This document shows, one piece after another, positions 7,201 through 13,882 of a stretch of 20,000 nucleotides of DNA. The DNA is from a virus, in IMG/VR virus record IMGVR_UViG_3300030202_000094, positions 1 through 20,000 of that record, one strand, 5' to 3'. Made by a program: the position numbers and the translations under genes. The notes beneath the pieces were generated by a model, which was not told where the DNA came from, did no database searches, and was given only the letters and a program-made list of their open reading frames with translations. Position 1 is the stretch's first letter. Each line of letters starts with the position of its first letter.

Positions 7201-7422
7201 TTAGTTTCCTTCCATCTCCTGTATCAATCTGTCTAAGTACCACTTAGCTTTCTTGAGGTCTTCTACAGGTTTACCTTTGTACCTGTATCGGTGCATATAC
7301 TTCTTACAATTACCTTCTAGGTAGCCCATGAACATCATAGTGTCCATGTTATCCCTCATGTAATCAATACATTCTATTTCGCCATCTCCATAGTGAGGTG
7401 GCTTATTTACTACATCATCCAT
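7201..7422 (-). CDS. DUF3310 protein, related to T7 gp1.7 C-terminal domain
   Basis: The 73-residue protein matches the DUF3310 signature: KPPHYGDGEIECIDYM (about 7-22), GYLEGNCKKYMHRYRYKG (about 33-50) and EDLKKAKWYLDRLI (about 54-67). This domain forms part of T7 gp1.7, a phage nucleotide (dGMP/dTMP) kinase, and is very common alone in phages. Whether the stand-alone domain has kinase activity is not known to me. Its neighbours RNR and MazG also act on nucleotides. No SD is seen; its start lies one base beyond the stop of the 22-residue micro-ORF, suggesting coupled translation. Confidence 0.85.
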   Translation of the reverse strand: MDDVVNKPPHYGDGEIECIDYMRDNMDTMMFMGYLEGNCKKYMHRYRYKGKPVEDLKKAKWYLDRLIQEMEGN

Positions 7423-7423
7423 C

Positions 7424-7492
7424 TTACGTAAAGAAAAGTGAATGAATAGCTACTGCAGTTGCGAATACTGCGTATAGTTCTATGCCTATCAT
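7424..7492 (-). CDS. 22-residue single-helix membrane micro-ORF
   Basis: The peptide begins MIGIELYAVF and consists almost wholly of one hydrophobic helix. The ATG has AGAGGAT 5-7 bases upstream. The stop lies one base from the start of the DUF3310 gene, and the start is 11 bases past the RNR stop. The ribosome site, the fit in an otherwise empty gap and the membrane character support it. Short length keeps confidence moderate. Confidence 0.45.
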   Translation of the reverse strand: MIGIELYAVFATAVAIHSLFFT

Positions 7493-7503
7493 ATTGTTAT
7501 CCT

Positions 7504-9405
7504 CTAAGTTATATCAACCATTTCACATACGTCACCAGTGCAAGCAAATGTCTGGCTTGATTTAGTACTATCCTCTTTTTCGTAATTTGTCAAGAGTGAC
7601 CAATCTATTTTCTCTGGCATTAGTGACAATAATGTCACATACTCACTTTTCATTATGTCCTGATAAGGTGCTTGTTGGTAGGTGTGTTCGTTGTAAGGTA
7701 AGAAGGACACGCCTGACATCTCATCAAAATGTTTGTAGACAAACGCTCCAACCTCAAACCATTCATCCTTCCTGACGTTGATAGTCACACTAGGCTTGTG
7801 CTCACACCAATGCCTCTGATACATGAGCCATGTTTCTAGTTGATCTATAGCTGACATATCCTCAGTAACTATAGCATTGGCAGGAGACTTGATAGGGAAG
7901 CTGAACACTGTAGTCTGATCAGGTTTCATTACACAAGGTTCGCTAGGTATTCCCTGATCCTTCATAAAGGCTGTCAGTGGGTCTTTGTTGTCACCTCTTA
8001 CAGTCCTGATGTAGTGCTTGGAATGTCTTGCGTGGATACCTGAGGCACTGTCAACAAGTTGACTGACGGTTCCTGAAGGTTTGACGCAGGTAATAGCAGT
8101 GGAAGGATTAATCCCAAGAGTATTAGCCAAACTATTATTTGTGTTAACTGCAACCTGTCTAAGATTTTCGAGATTCTTCGATAGTCCATTTTTCTTACTC
8201 GTTAGTAAAGGGTTGTCCATTATGCCTGTTAGAGATACACCTAGCAGACGTTCTTCTTCTGTGTTGTCCTTCCATATCTTACGAAGGTATGGGAACTTAG
8301 TGTAGGTAGACTGTATAGTTCCTAGTGTAGTAGCTATCCTTACCTTACGTCCTAGATCAGCGAAGTTGTCGTTAGACCTGACAACAACCTCTGTCAAGTT
8401 ACAGAACTGGTATGGCCTAAGTATAATCTCTGAGCAAGGGTTAGTACCGAACTGCCAATCAGGATCACGTCTACCATACTTAGCTGCTTGTTCCTTGCTT
8501 GCTTCTCTATTGAAGATACCTCTCTCACCACTACCTGACTCGACAAGAGCCATCCACTCACGCATGAACGACAGACTATCAGGCTTCTCTGTGTAGGCTA
8601 CAGAGTTGTTAGCTAAAGCACGTTGAGGATCGTTAGTCCACCAATCACCTGACTTAGCGTGGCGCATCCTATCATCTGACAGGTTAGACAGACTAATCAT
8701 AGCTGACCTACGGACACCACCAACTACTACAACCTCACCAATCTTACACATAAGATCGTGACACTCTATTGATGATAGCTTACGTCCTTGTGCGTCCTTG
8801 AATATCTTTATTGAAAAGTTAAACAAGTCAACCAAAGGAGCAGGACCACTAGCTCTACCACCAAATGTCTTTAGTCTAGAACCTGCAGGTCTTACCTTTG
8901 ACACATCCCACTTAGGTATCTCTCCTGCCCACAACAGTGCTAGTATCTGTCTGAAAGCCTTAGCCCAACCCTCTTTACTGTCCTTGACAACAACTGTGGT
9001 GTCGCTCTCGTAAAGCTCAGGCACGTCAGGTAGCTGCTGCACAAACTGACGCTCTACGCTAAAACCTACACCAGTACCACATAACAGTATGAACATAGCC
9101 TCATCGAAAGACTTAGGGTCATCGACAGGTAAGTAACTACAGTTGTAGCCTGATGTGTTGTCTCTCTCCAACGCCTTACCTGCTGTCATCATAGCTCTCA
9201 TGCTAGGCATAACCTCTAGGTTAAGGATTGATTCCTCTATCTGATCCACAAAACTATCTCTACCCATGACAGGTACGACTACATTCTCCATGTATCTTTC
9301 AACAGTCTCAGCCCAAGTCTCTCTGCGTTGTTCTTTCTCTAACCAACGTGCATACCTTGAAGTGTGTATGAACGCTTGGTAATCGGTTGGTAAGTAGTTA
9401 TTCAT
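7504..9405 (-). CDS. Class II (adenosylcobalamin-dependent) ribonucleotide reductase, monomeric type
   Basis: The enzyme reduces ribonucleoside triphosphates to deoxy forms using coenzyme B12, supplying dNTPs for phage replication. The 633 residues carry the reductase motifs: C89 in GYNC, the thiyl-radical motif NPCSEI (C324), FCNLTE with the second redox Cys at 335, and a C-terminal Cys pair (622 and 627) for transfer of reducing equivalents. The PSGTVSQLVDSASGIHARHS segment is also typical. There is no separate small subunit gene and no glycyl-radical motif, so class I and III are excluded. It is shorter than the roughly 740-residue Lactobacillus enzyme. The ATG has GGAGG 5 bases upstream and overlaps the previous stop by 8 bases. 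B12-dependent RNR is a hallmark of SIO1-like roseophages. Confidence 0.95.
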   Translation of the reverse strand: MNNYLPTDYQAFIHTSRYARWLEKEQRRETWAETVERYMENVVVPVMGRDSFVDQIEESILNLEVMPSMRAMMTAGKALERDNTSGYNCSYLPVDDPKSFDEAMFILLCGTGVGFSVERQFVQQLPDVPELYESDTTVVVKDSKEGWAKAFRQILALLWAGEIPKWDVSKVRPAGSRLKTFGGRASGPAPLVDLFNFSIKIFKDAQGRKLSSIECHDLMCKIGEVVVVGGVRRSAMISLSNLSDDRMRHAKSGDWWTNDPQRALANNSVAYTEKPDSLSFMREWMALVESGSGERGIFNREASKEQAAKYGRRDPDWQFGTNPCSEIILRPYQFCNLTEVVVRSNDNFADLGRKVRIATTLGTIQSTYTKFPYLRKIWKDNTEEERLLGVSLTGIMDNPLLTSKKNGLSKNLENLRQVAVNTNNSLANTLGINPSTAITCVKPSGTVSQLVDSASGIHARHSKHYIRTVRGDNKDPLTAFMKDQGIPSEPCVMKPDQTTVFSFPIKSPANAIVTEDMSAIDQLETWLMYQRHWCEHKPSVTINVRKDEWFEVGAFVYKHFDEMSGVSFLPYNEHTYQQAPYQDIMKSEYVTLLSLMPEKIDWSLLTNYEKEDSTKSSQTFACTGDVCEMVDIT

Positions 9406-9553
9406 CTAATCCTCCGTTGTTCCAAGGGTAGCATGGAACGATGCTTTGTTTACAATACTTTTTGTTGTCCACCAGTAAAACTGGTAATATTATTATTACG
9501 AAGACACAGAATAATAAAGGCCATATCAGACCCTTAGTGGTGCAGTAGTTCAT
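9398..9553 (-). CDS. Small membrane protein with Cys, 51 aa
   Basis: I take the ATG at 9553, which overlaps the previous stop (ATGA) and has GAGGG about 8 bases upstream. An in-frame ATG at 9577 with GGAG 4 bases upstream is possible. Residues about 9-27 form one transmembrane helix. The tail has Cys near residues 34 and 41, with a PWNNGG end. The gene overlaps the RNR start by 8 bases. Function unknown. Confidence 0.6.
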   Translation of the reverse strand: MNYCTTKGLIWPLLFCVFVIIILPVLLVDNKKYCKQSIVPCYPWNNGGLDE

Positions 9554-9633
9554 TTGTAATCCCTCGTAAAAACCCATATAGCTCCTGCTATTACACAGAA
9601 TAATATAATCATAGCTGTGTAAATGTCTGTCAT
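9550..9633 (-). CDS. 27-residue single-helix membrane micro-ORF
   Basis: The ATG overlaps the MazG-like stop (ATGA), has GGAG 7 bases upstream, and its own stop overlaps the next ATG (ATGA). The peptide has one hydrophobic helix (about residues 7-21) and a charged TRDYK end. Linked overlaps on both sides and a good ribosome site make this a likely gene despite its size. A longer frame reading through the same bases (to 9679) has no such support. Confidence 0.55.
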   Translation of the reverse strand: MTDIYTAMIILFCVIAGAIWVFTRDYK

Positions 9634-9992
9634 CTCTTGTCTCCGTTGCCTCGTAGCGTTCCTCGCTTTTGTCTGCCATGTAACTTCTCTAGGTTACTAT
9701 AAGCTACGTTCTCCATGTCAACATTTAAGTCTCTACACAGAGCAGCTATATACCAGAGACAATCTCCTATCTCGTCAGCTATAGCCTCACGATCAAGCTT
9801 ACCATCTCTCATAATCTTCTTGACTTTGTTTGCTACCTCTCCTGCCTCAGCAGCTAAACCCAACGCAGGGTAAATGATTGCGTGTTTCTTATCATAGATA
9901 GCTGTCGTTGCAGCTTGCTGTTGATACTTATCCATGTCAAGAGGGTCTTGATTGTAGTATTGAAACGCATTTATATCGTCTAGAGTTATCAC
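9630..9992 (-). CDS. MazG-like nucleotide pyrophosphohydrolase, 120 aa
   Basis: I take the GTG at 9992, which overlaps the previous stop (GTGA) and has AAGGA about 9 bases upstream; an upstream GTG at 10010 is in frame. Counting from 9992, residues 49-52 and 74-77 give the metal-binding ExxE and ExxD (EAGE, EIGD) of the all-alpha NTP pyrophosphohydrolase superfamily, in the order MazG uses. These enzymes hydrolyse NTPs or dNTPs to monophosphates and PPi. Phage versions are thought to tune nucleotide pools or remove modified dNTPs; a role in ppGpp has been proposed and disputed. The location among RNR and nuclease genes fits pool control. Confidence 0.85.
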   Translation of the reverse strand: MITLDDINAFQYYNQDPLDMDKYQQQAATTAIYDKKHAIIYPALGLAAEAGEVANKVKKIMRDGKLDREAIADEIGDCLWYIAALCRDLNVDMENVAYSNLEKLHGRQKRGTLRGNGDKR

Positions 9993-10174
9993 TGTTCTAG
10001 TTCCTTCCACTCTCTAATTTCTACATCTAAATAAAAATAATCATTCATGTTGATAGTACCATCGTCTACCAACTTACGTATGATTGCTTCATCATCTAAA
10101 TCATTTTGTTCCATCAACAACTGTAGTCCGTAGTTATTGACAAGAGCTTCTATCTTACTATCGTGGTCAAACAT
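9989..10174 (-). CDS. Small acidic phage protein, 61 aa, unknown
   Basis: The ATG at 10174 has AAGG 7 bases upstream; a TTG two codons earlier is in frame but has no spacing for an SD. The product begins MFDHDSKIEALV, is acidic and helical, and contains LMEQNDLDDEAII (about 20-32). I recall short phage proteins with the FDHD...EQND pattern. Function unknown. It overlaps the MazG-like start. Confidence 0.7.
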   Translation of the reverse strand: MFDHDSKIEALVNNYGLQLLMEQNDLDDEAIIRKLVDDGTINMNDYFYLDVEIREWKELEQ

Positions 10175-10183
10175 TGTCAAGCC

Positions 10184-10393
10184 TTAATGTATCCAAAGTG
10201 AAGTTTCTTTTTCATGGAGTATGGGTGTAGTTGATTGCTTAAGTTTATTCATAAAACTGTAAGCAGCATTGAAGTCTTTAAACTCTAACTCTTCATCAAA
10301 GACTAGACCCTTCTCTTCAATCATACATAATAGTATCCACTTATCTCCTTGGTCTATTGGACCATCAAGATATTGATGTACTTTAACTTGCAT
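10184..10393 (-). CDS. Small protein of unknown function, 69 aa
   Basis: I take the ATG at 10393 because an AAAGG lies about 8 bases upstream; a GTG at 10402 is too close to it. The sequence mixes short beta-like stretches (KWILLCMIEEKGLVF, about 18-32) with a FKDFNAAYSFMNKL helix (about 38-51). No family is recognised. The gene overlaps the end of the 41-residue membrane ORF by 11 bases and lies 9 bases before the next start. Confidence 0.6.
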   Translation of the reverse strand: MQVKVHQYLDGPIDQGDKWILLCMIEEKGLVFDEELEFKDFNAAYSFMNKLKQSTTPILHEKETSLWIH

Positions 10394-10508
10394 CCTTCTC
10401 ACCTTTAAACCTATGTTTAAAAAACACTATCACGTTTATGAAAGTATTTAATGTTATCATTAGTATTAGCCAATATTGCCACCATCCTAGAGTACCTTGT
10501 TCAAGCAT
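10383..10508 (-). CDS. 41-residue single-helix membrane micro-ORF
   Basis: The ATG lies inside the last codons of endonuclease I (22-base overlap), after a purine-rich stretch. The stop lies inside the first codons of the next gene. The peptide has a hydrophobic Trp/Ile/Leu-rich segment (about residues 9-30) and a basic tail. It fills what would otherwise be a 94-base gap in a gene-tight region. Confidence 0.5.
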   Translation of the reverse strand: MLEQGTLGWWQYWLILMITLNTFINVIVFFKHRFKGEKDAS

Positions 10509-10897
10509 ATCTTCTTCTTTTTCTCTTTTATCCAGTCATGTGGTATTACTTCTTTAGCAAATAAGAAGCCGTAGTAATCACACCAGTCTGCATAGGTACT
10601 CTTCGCACCTTTGTTCAGTCTCTGGTAAGGATTACTAAAGACAAACCTTATGTCAAGCTCAGGGTGTAGCTCTTGTATCCACTTGTGTTTGTTCCTGTCA
10701 GGTAGAGTAAACCTACCCTTAGTCTCAACTATGATACCGTTGGGTAGGATAAAGTCAGGAGTATACTTCCTTACTCTCATATCACGCCACTGTACCTTTA
10801 GTGTCTCGTACTCAAACTTGACACGTTTCTTTGTAAGGTACTTAGCGTTACGCTCTTCTAGTCCTGATCTGAATCTGTGAACTTGGGTGGTTGCCAT
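10487..10897 (-). CDS. Endonuclease I, Holliday-junction resolvase, T7 gp3-like
   Basis: The enzyme cuts branched DNA and helps degrade host DNA and resolve replication intermediates. From the ATG at 10897 (136 residues) the T7 endonuclease I motifs are all present: RSGLEERN with E14 (T7 E20), YTPDF with D48 (T7 D55), and VETKGR with E58 and K60 (T7 E65, K67). An in-frame GTG/ATG further upstream (to 10924) would only lengthen the N-terminus inside the exonuclease gene; T7 gp3 starts at about this distance from the RSGLE motif. It overlaps the exonuclease gene by 40 bases, the same pairing of nucleases as in T7-like phages. Confidence 0.93.
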   Translation of the reverse strand: MATTQVHRFRSGLEERNAKYLTKKRVKFEYETLKVQWRDMRVRKYTPDFILPNGIIVETKGRFTLPDRNKHKWIQELHPELDIRFVFSNPYQRLNKGAKSTYADWCDYYGFLFAKEVIPHDWIKEKKKKICLNKVL

Positions 10898-11571
10898 ATC
10901 TGTTCTTCTTCTCTTCGTAGCCACAATAGCTTACCGTTCTCTATAACTCTTTCTTCATCACCACCGTAAGCTCTGACACACTCCTGATACAAGTCTTGTT
11001 CTGTCTGACAGTCAGCTAGTATCTTGTCAGCTTTCTTAGGACCAACGCCATAGATACCTTGTATGTTATCTGCTGAGTCGCCTGTCAGTATCTGTTTGTA
11101 AAAGAACTTGAGTCCACCAAACTCTTCGACTGTCTGCCAAGTACGTCTGTGTGGGTTGTAGTGTGTGCATGGTAGCTGTAACATATCTTTGTCTATTGAT
11201 ATGACAATGCTCTCAGGATTAGACCAGATACCTATAAGGTCATCAGCCTCTTCATCCTTGGACACAATAGCTTTCCAGTTGTCAATCAAGTGTTGTCTAA
11301 TATCACCAAGGTGGACAGGTCTTTCTTGTTTCCTGTTACCTTTGTATTCTCTAGTGACAGCAATCTCTTTTCTAAAGTTACCTTTACCTGTCAGAAATAT
11401 CTGATACTTATCATCAGTTACTTCCCACAGTACTGCCTCTAGTGCAGTCTCTATTAGCTCATCAATCTTTTCTACTGCTGCTTGTGTCTCTTCATCTGCA
11501 CAGGAGAAAGCTGCACGATAAGCAAACGGATCACCGTCAACCAGTATTTGCAAGTTGTCGTTCTTTTGCAC
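10858..11571 (-). CDS. 5'-3' exonuclease, FEN family, T7 gp6-like
   Basis: The 237-residue protein starts at a GTG with AAGGA 8 bases upstream. Metal-binding acids of the flap endonuclease family are seen: D12 and D14 (VDGD), E108/D110/D111 (EADD), D127/D129 (SIDKD), and D165/D168 (TGDSADN). A helix-hairpin-helix (IQGIYGVGPKKA, about 170-181) follows. Arg74 and Lys77 in TREYKGNR match the arch/gateway region. Its role is removal of RNA primers and degradation of host DNA. It overlaps both neighbours. The gene order SSB, exonuclease, endonuclease I is close to the T7 early/middle set. Confidence 0.93.
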   Translation of the reverse strand: MQKNDNLQILVDGDPFAYRAAFSCADEETQAAVEKIDELIETALEAVLWEVTDDKYQIFLTGKGNFRKEIAVTREYKGNRKQERPVHLGDIRQHLIDNWKAIVSKDEEADDLIGIWSNPESIVISIDKDMLQLPCTHYNPHRRTWQTVEEFGGLKFFYKQILTGDSADNIQGIYGVGPKKADKILADCQTEQDLYQECVRAYGGDEERVIENGKLLWLRREEEQIWQPPKFTDSDQD

Positions 11572-11782
11572 GTTGCCGTTCCTTCTCTGTCATTGGCCTA
11601 AGTATCTCGTCACTATAGTCCACTATGATTCCTGTGTTCCACTTACTACGTTCTTTCTCTGCTGCTTCGTAATTATCAAACAACTTTGGTTTGTATGATT
11701 CGTTTGTATTACAAGGCCATGACTCAGGCACGTAGTTGTAATCCTCATCAGTATCAAACATAATCATTACTGCGTATTTCAT
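11537..11782 (-). CDS. Hypothetical protein, 81 aa
   Basis: The ATG has GAGG 6 bases upstream, directly after the SSB terminator. The product starts MKYAVMIMFDTDEDY with a short hydrophobic beta-like strand, then acidic and aromatic residues. The C-terminus is a strongly charged helix (MTEKERQRAKERQ, about 64-76). The layout recalls small ferredoxin-like-fold phage proteins, but no family is recognised. It overlaps the exonuclease start by 35 bases. Confidence 0.65.
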   Translation of the reverse strand: MKYAVMIMFDTDEDYNYVPESWPCNTNESYKPKLFDNYEAAEKERSKWNTGIIVDYSDEILRPMTEKERQRAKERQLANTG

Positions 11783-11796
11783 ATCTAACCTCAGGG

Positions 11797-11820
11797 AAAA
11801 AGGACAGGGCCGAAGCCCTG
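11797..11820 (-). terminator. TTCG-loop rho-independent terminator after SSB
   Basis: Reading leftward, CAGGGC-TTCG-GCCCTG forms a 6-bp perfect stem (8 with a G-U pair) closed by a very stable TTCG tetraloop. TCC and five T follow. It lies 31 bases after the SSB stop and just before the next gene's ribosome site, so some readthrough is needed for the downstream exonuclease, RNR and other genes unless another promoter exists. Confidence 0.85.
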
Positions 11821-11850
11821 CCAGTTACAACGAAAGGAGTACATGGGTTG

Positions 11851-12339
11851 TTACCAACGATCCTCTGCAGCCATCTCTTCAAATGGTACGTGTTCGAGGA
11901 TGCCAACTTTCTCTAACCTTACTGAGGCGGTAGCTCCCTCACCGTAGATAGAGATTTTAACCTTAGCCTTAGTGCCGTTACCAAGAGCACCGTCTTCAAT
12001 ATAATCCCAAGGTTTATTGGTAGTGCCGTGAGTAACGGATGGCGCACCACCAAAGTCTTCAATACCAGAAGGGTGTTTGTTAGGACGTTTGAGTTTCATA
12101 CCTGCACGATTATCTGCTGCAGAGATTGGCTTGATCATACGGTTGCCCATTGATTCCTCAGGGAAACCCATCTCAACAATCTTCTGTAGCTCATCATCAT
12201 CCTTAGGTACGAACACAGTATTGAACTGTCCTTCTGTACGCTCATGGTATTCTGAGTCATCAATGTTGTCCTCGAAGATACGTGCGTAATACAAGTCACC
12301 TTCGAATACACCATACTTAGTTTTCTTTTTAGCTGTCAT
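11851..12339 (-). CDS. Single-stranded DNA-binding protein, T7 gp2.5-like
   Basis: The 162-residue protein would coat ssDNA at the fork and contact polymerase and helicase. It has a beta-rich body (YGVFEGDLYYARIFE at 9-23, AKVKISIYGEGATASVRLEKVGI near 125-147) and an acidic tail with a terminal aromatic (EEMAAEDRW), which is the protein-interaction tail typical of phage SSBs. It is shorter than T7 gp2.5 (232). A strong GAGGAG lies 7 bases before the ATG. With its own promoter upstream and terminator downstream, it looks set for high expression, as SSBs need. Family call rests on tail, size and context rather than clear OB motif identity. Confidence 0.8.
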   Translation of the reverse strand: MTAKKKTKYGVFEGDLYYARIFEDNIDDSEYHERTEGQFNTVFVPKDDDELQKIVEMGFPEESMGNRMIKPISAADNRAGMKLKRPNKHPSGIEDFGGAPSVTHGTTNKPWDYIEDGALGNGTKAKVKISIYGEGATASVRLEKVGILEHVPFEEMAAEDRW

Positions 12340-12371
12340 TTACAAGCTCCTCTTTACTGATTCGTTTCATC

Positions 12372-12400
12372 AACATACACTCAAATCCTTTTAATGTCAA
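12372..12400 (-). promoter_or_regulatory. Sigma70-type promoter upstream of SSB
   Basis: Leftward TTGACA (12400-12395), 17-base spacer, TATGTT (12377-12372), with a start expected near 12365, about 26 bases before the SSB ATG. It lies in the only sizeable gap (about 96 bases) of this part of the arm. The -35 is embedded in TGCTTGACAT, also found in the promoter candidate at 19866-19894. Confidence 0.65.
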
Positions 12401-12435
12401 GCAAAAAATGATAGGGAATAGTGCAAAAATCCAAG

Positions 12436-13452
12436 TCAATGAGTATCCTTCCAATTATATCCTATGTCAGTTGACCCTGCGAGTGGGCAAATCATACCAA
12501 ACTTTTCACCAGTGTCAACAATAGATTGCCTTTGTATCTTACCTAGTAGTTCAGCATCTTTCATCTGCCCACGCACTTCTGTTTGCCACTCATCGTGAGG
12601 CCACGTAACAAGCTTGAACTCAATGAACTGCCGCCTAGCTTTGTGTACCCAATCAAGTGCTGCGTGTTTCATTATGGTTGACTCACCATTCTGAAGCATA
12701 CCTGCTAGTGTCTTGTGTTCTGAAGGTACTATAACCCTACGCCCATCAAGACCTTTGAACCACCCACGTTTAGCTATGTGTGGTATAATCTTTTTCTTTA
12801 AGTCGGCAAGCCCTTGAATTGATTGCATAAAGTTCTCAACTGCTTGCTTCGCTTCTTTCTGATTGACCTTGAGTATCTGTGCTACCTTAGCATTACCTGC
12901 TCCTAGTAGGAACGCATAGATAAAAGTCTTAGCCATATCTCTTGTTATGTGGGACATACCTAGAGCCTTACGGTTGAGGTTGTGTATGTCTGTTTCATCT
13001 TCTCTCTTCCCTGACACGATAGCGTGTACGTATTCCTCTGACTTCATCAGGTGTGCAAGTACACGTAACTGGATACCTTCAGCGTCTGTACCTACCAAGT
13101 AACAGCCTTTGGGTACACACCACAACTCACGTAGTTGACCATCGTATCTATCCTTAACCTTCTCCACTGCAGTGACAGCATCACCATGAAACTGTGCAGG
13201 GATGTTAGCTTGGTTAGGATTTCTGTGTGCCATCCTACCTGTCCATGCACCAACGTGAGTAAAGCTACCGTGAATACGTGAATCGTCACCACAGTGTCCT
13301 AGCCACTCCACTAGTGAGGATCGCCTACCCTCAAGTGTCAACCACTCCGCTAGACGTTTGCCTCCTGCAGGTGCTGTCTCAGGCAGTGTGTTAAGGTTTG
13401 CCTCAGATAAAGTCCATCCAAACTTAGCAAATTTCTGTCCTCTTTCATCCAT
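12436..13452 (-). CDS. DNA polymerase (PolA/T7 type), C-terminal polymerase half of split gene
   Basis: This 338-residue half has the palm and fingers. Motif A is GTDAEGIQLRVLAHLM (T7 Asp475 equivalent). The O-helix motif B is TRDMAKTFIYAFLLGAG (T7 K522 and Y526 equivalents kept; T7 Y530 is Leu). KGLDGRRV follows, and motif C is PHDEWQ with the catalytic Asp. It ends GYNWKDTH, as T7 polymerase ends in NWxxxH. I take the ATG at 13452, which has AGGA about 5 bases upstream inside the endonuclease gene; a TTG four codons earlier is in frame. Its first codons overlap the endonuclease stop. The missing exonuclease half is at 13851-14750. Together the halves total about 640 residues against 704 in T7. 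Activity as a two-chain enzyme is inferred. Confidence 0.9.
   Translation of the reverse strand: MDERGQKFAKFGWTLSEANLNTLPETAPAGGKRLAEWLTLEGRRSSLVEWLGHCGDDSRIHGSFTHVGAWTGRMAHRNPNQANIPAQFHGDAVTAVEKVKDRYDGQLRELWCVPKGCYLVGTDAEGIQLRVLAHLMKSEEYVHAIVSGKREDETDIHNLNRKALGMSHITRDMAKTFIYAFLLGAGNAKVAQILKVNQKEAKQAVENFMQSIQGLADLKKKIIPHIAKRGWFKGLDGRRVIVPSEHKTLAGMLQNGESTIMKHAALDWVHKARRQFIEFKLVTWPHDEWQTEVRGQMKDAELLGKIQRQSIVDTGEKFGMICPLAGSTDIGYNWKDTH
13441..13448 (-). repeat. ATGAAAGA direct repeat, downstream copy at polymerase break
   Basis: Leftward ATGAAAGA begins at 13448 in the first codons of the C-terminal polymerase half. The same 8 bases occur at 13882-13875, 434 bases upstream. Both copies are in the same codon phase (GAA AGA), so removing one copy plus the insert joins the two polymerase frames. 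Confidence 0.6.
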
Positions 13453-13882
13453 TCTGTTCCTCAAATCTTTCTAAATATTTAAGTGCTCTTTTCAGCCCAT
13501 CAATATCATCACCTAACATACCTATACCTATATTACAACTTTTACAAAGCCATCCTCTGAAAGTTTCTTTCTCATGGCAGTGATCTAAATGTATGTCTAA
13601 ATTTTTTATAGAAGAAAAAGGTGTAGAACAGCACTCACAATTTTCTGGTGTAGGTGGAGCAGTTTTTCTTAGACTTGCTAGAATCTTACCTTGATGATTT
13701 GCACAGTCTTTGCATATGTGGTTGGTTAAAGTCTTTTCCTTACCATCAGAACCTAGTCTTCTATTTCTTCCAAAGAAATTAAAATTGTTAGGAAGATGTT
13801 GTTTACATCTAGAACAACATTTAGTGTCACCTTCAAATTTTATTTTTTTATTACCGAAAAGCTCTAGCTGACTGTCTTTCAT
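13445..13882 (-). CDS. Endonuclease VII-like HNH/His-Me endonuclease inserted in the polymerase gene
   Basis: The 145-residue protein has a T4 endonuclease VII-type core: Cys82/Cys85 and Cys113/Cys116 for a structural zinc, Asp100-His101 (T4 D40-H41) and Asn117 (T4 N62) at the nuclease site, in HLDHCHE and RGWLCKSCN. An extra zinc-finger-like part precedes it (C23/C26 and C57/C60). Such proteins are often free-standing homing endonucleases. The gene fills the break between the two polymerase halves almost exactly, overlapping the first by 32 bases and the second by 8. Its DNA is visibly richer in A+T than its neighbours, which suggests later arrival. Confidence 0.88.
   Translation of the reverse strand: MKDSQLELFGNKKIKFEGDTKCCSRCKQHLPNNFNFFGRNRRLGSDGKEKTLTNHICKDCANHQGKILASLRKTAPPTPENCECCSTPFSSIKNLDIHLDHCHEKETFRGWLCKSCNIGIGMLGDDIDGLKRALKYLERFEEQNG

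Noticed and set aside
7587-9013. Plus-strand open frames opposite the RNR gene
   Set aside because: They lack ribosome sites, show no domain-like sequence, and lie opposite a well-supported gene; they are shadows of its codon use.
9577-9679. Longer form of the 51-residue membrane protein starting at 9679
   Set aside because: It would overlap the MazG-like gene by 50 bases and cover the 27-residue ORF, which has a better ribosome site and matching ATGA overlaps on both sides.
10146-10179. TTGACA-17-TAAGAT as a promoter for the MazG/RNR genes
   Set aside because: The hexamers lie in the first codons of the 61-residue gene and the -10 is poor; GCTTGACA also occurs by codon content elsewhere in coding DNA (near 10651).
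13445-13882. Group I intron or intein explaining the polymerase break
   Set aside because: The insert is about 434 bases and nearly all coding for the nuclease, which leaves no space for a ribozyme core; the nuclease has its own start and stop, so it is not an intein.
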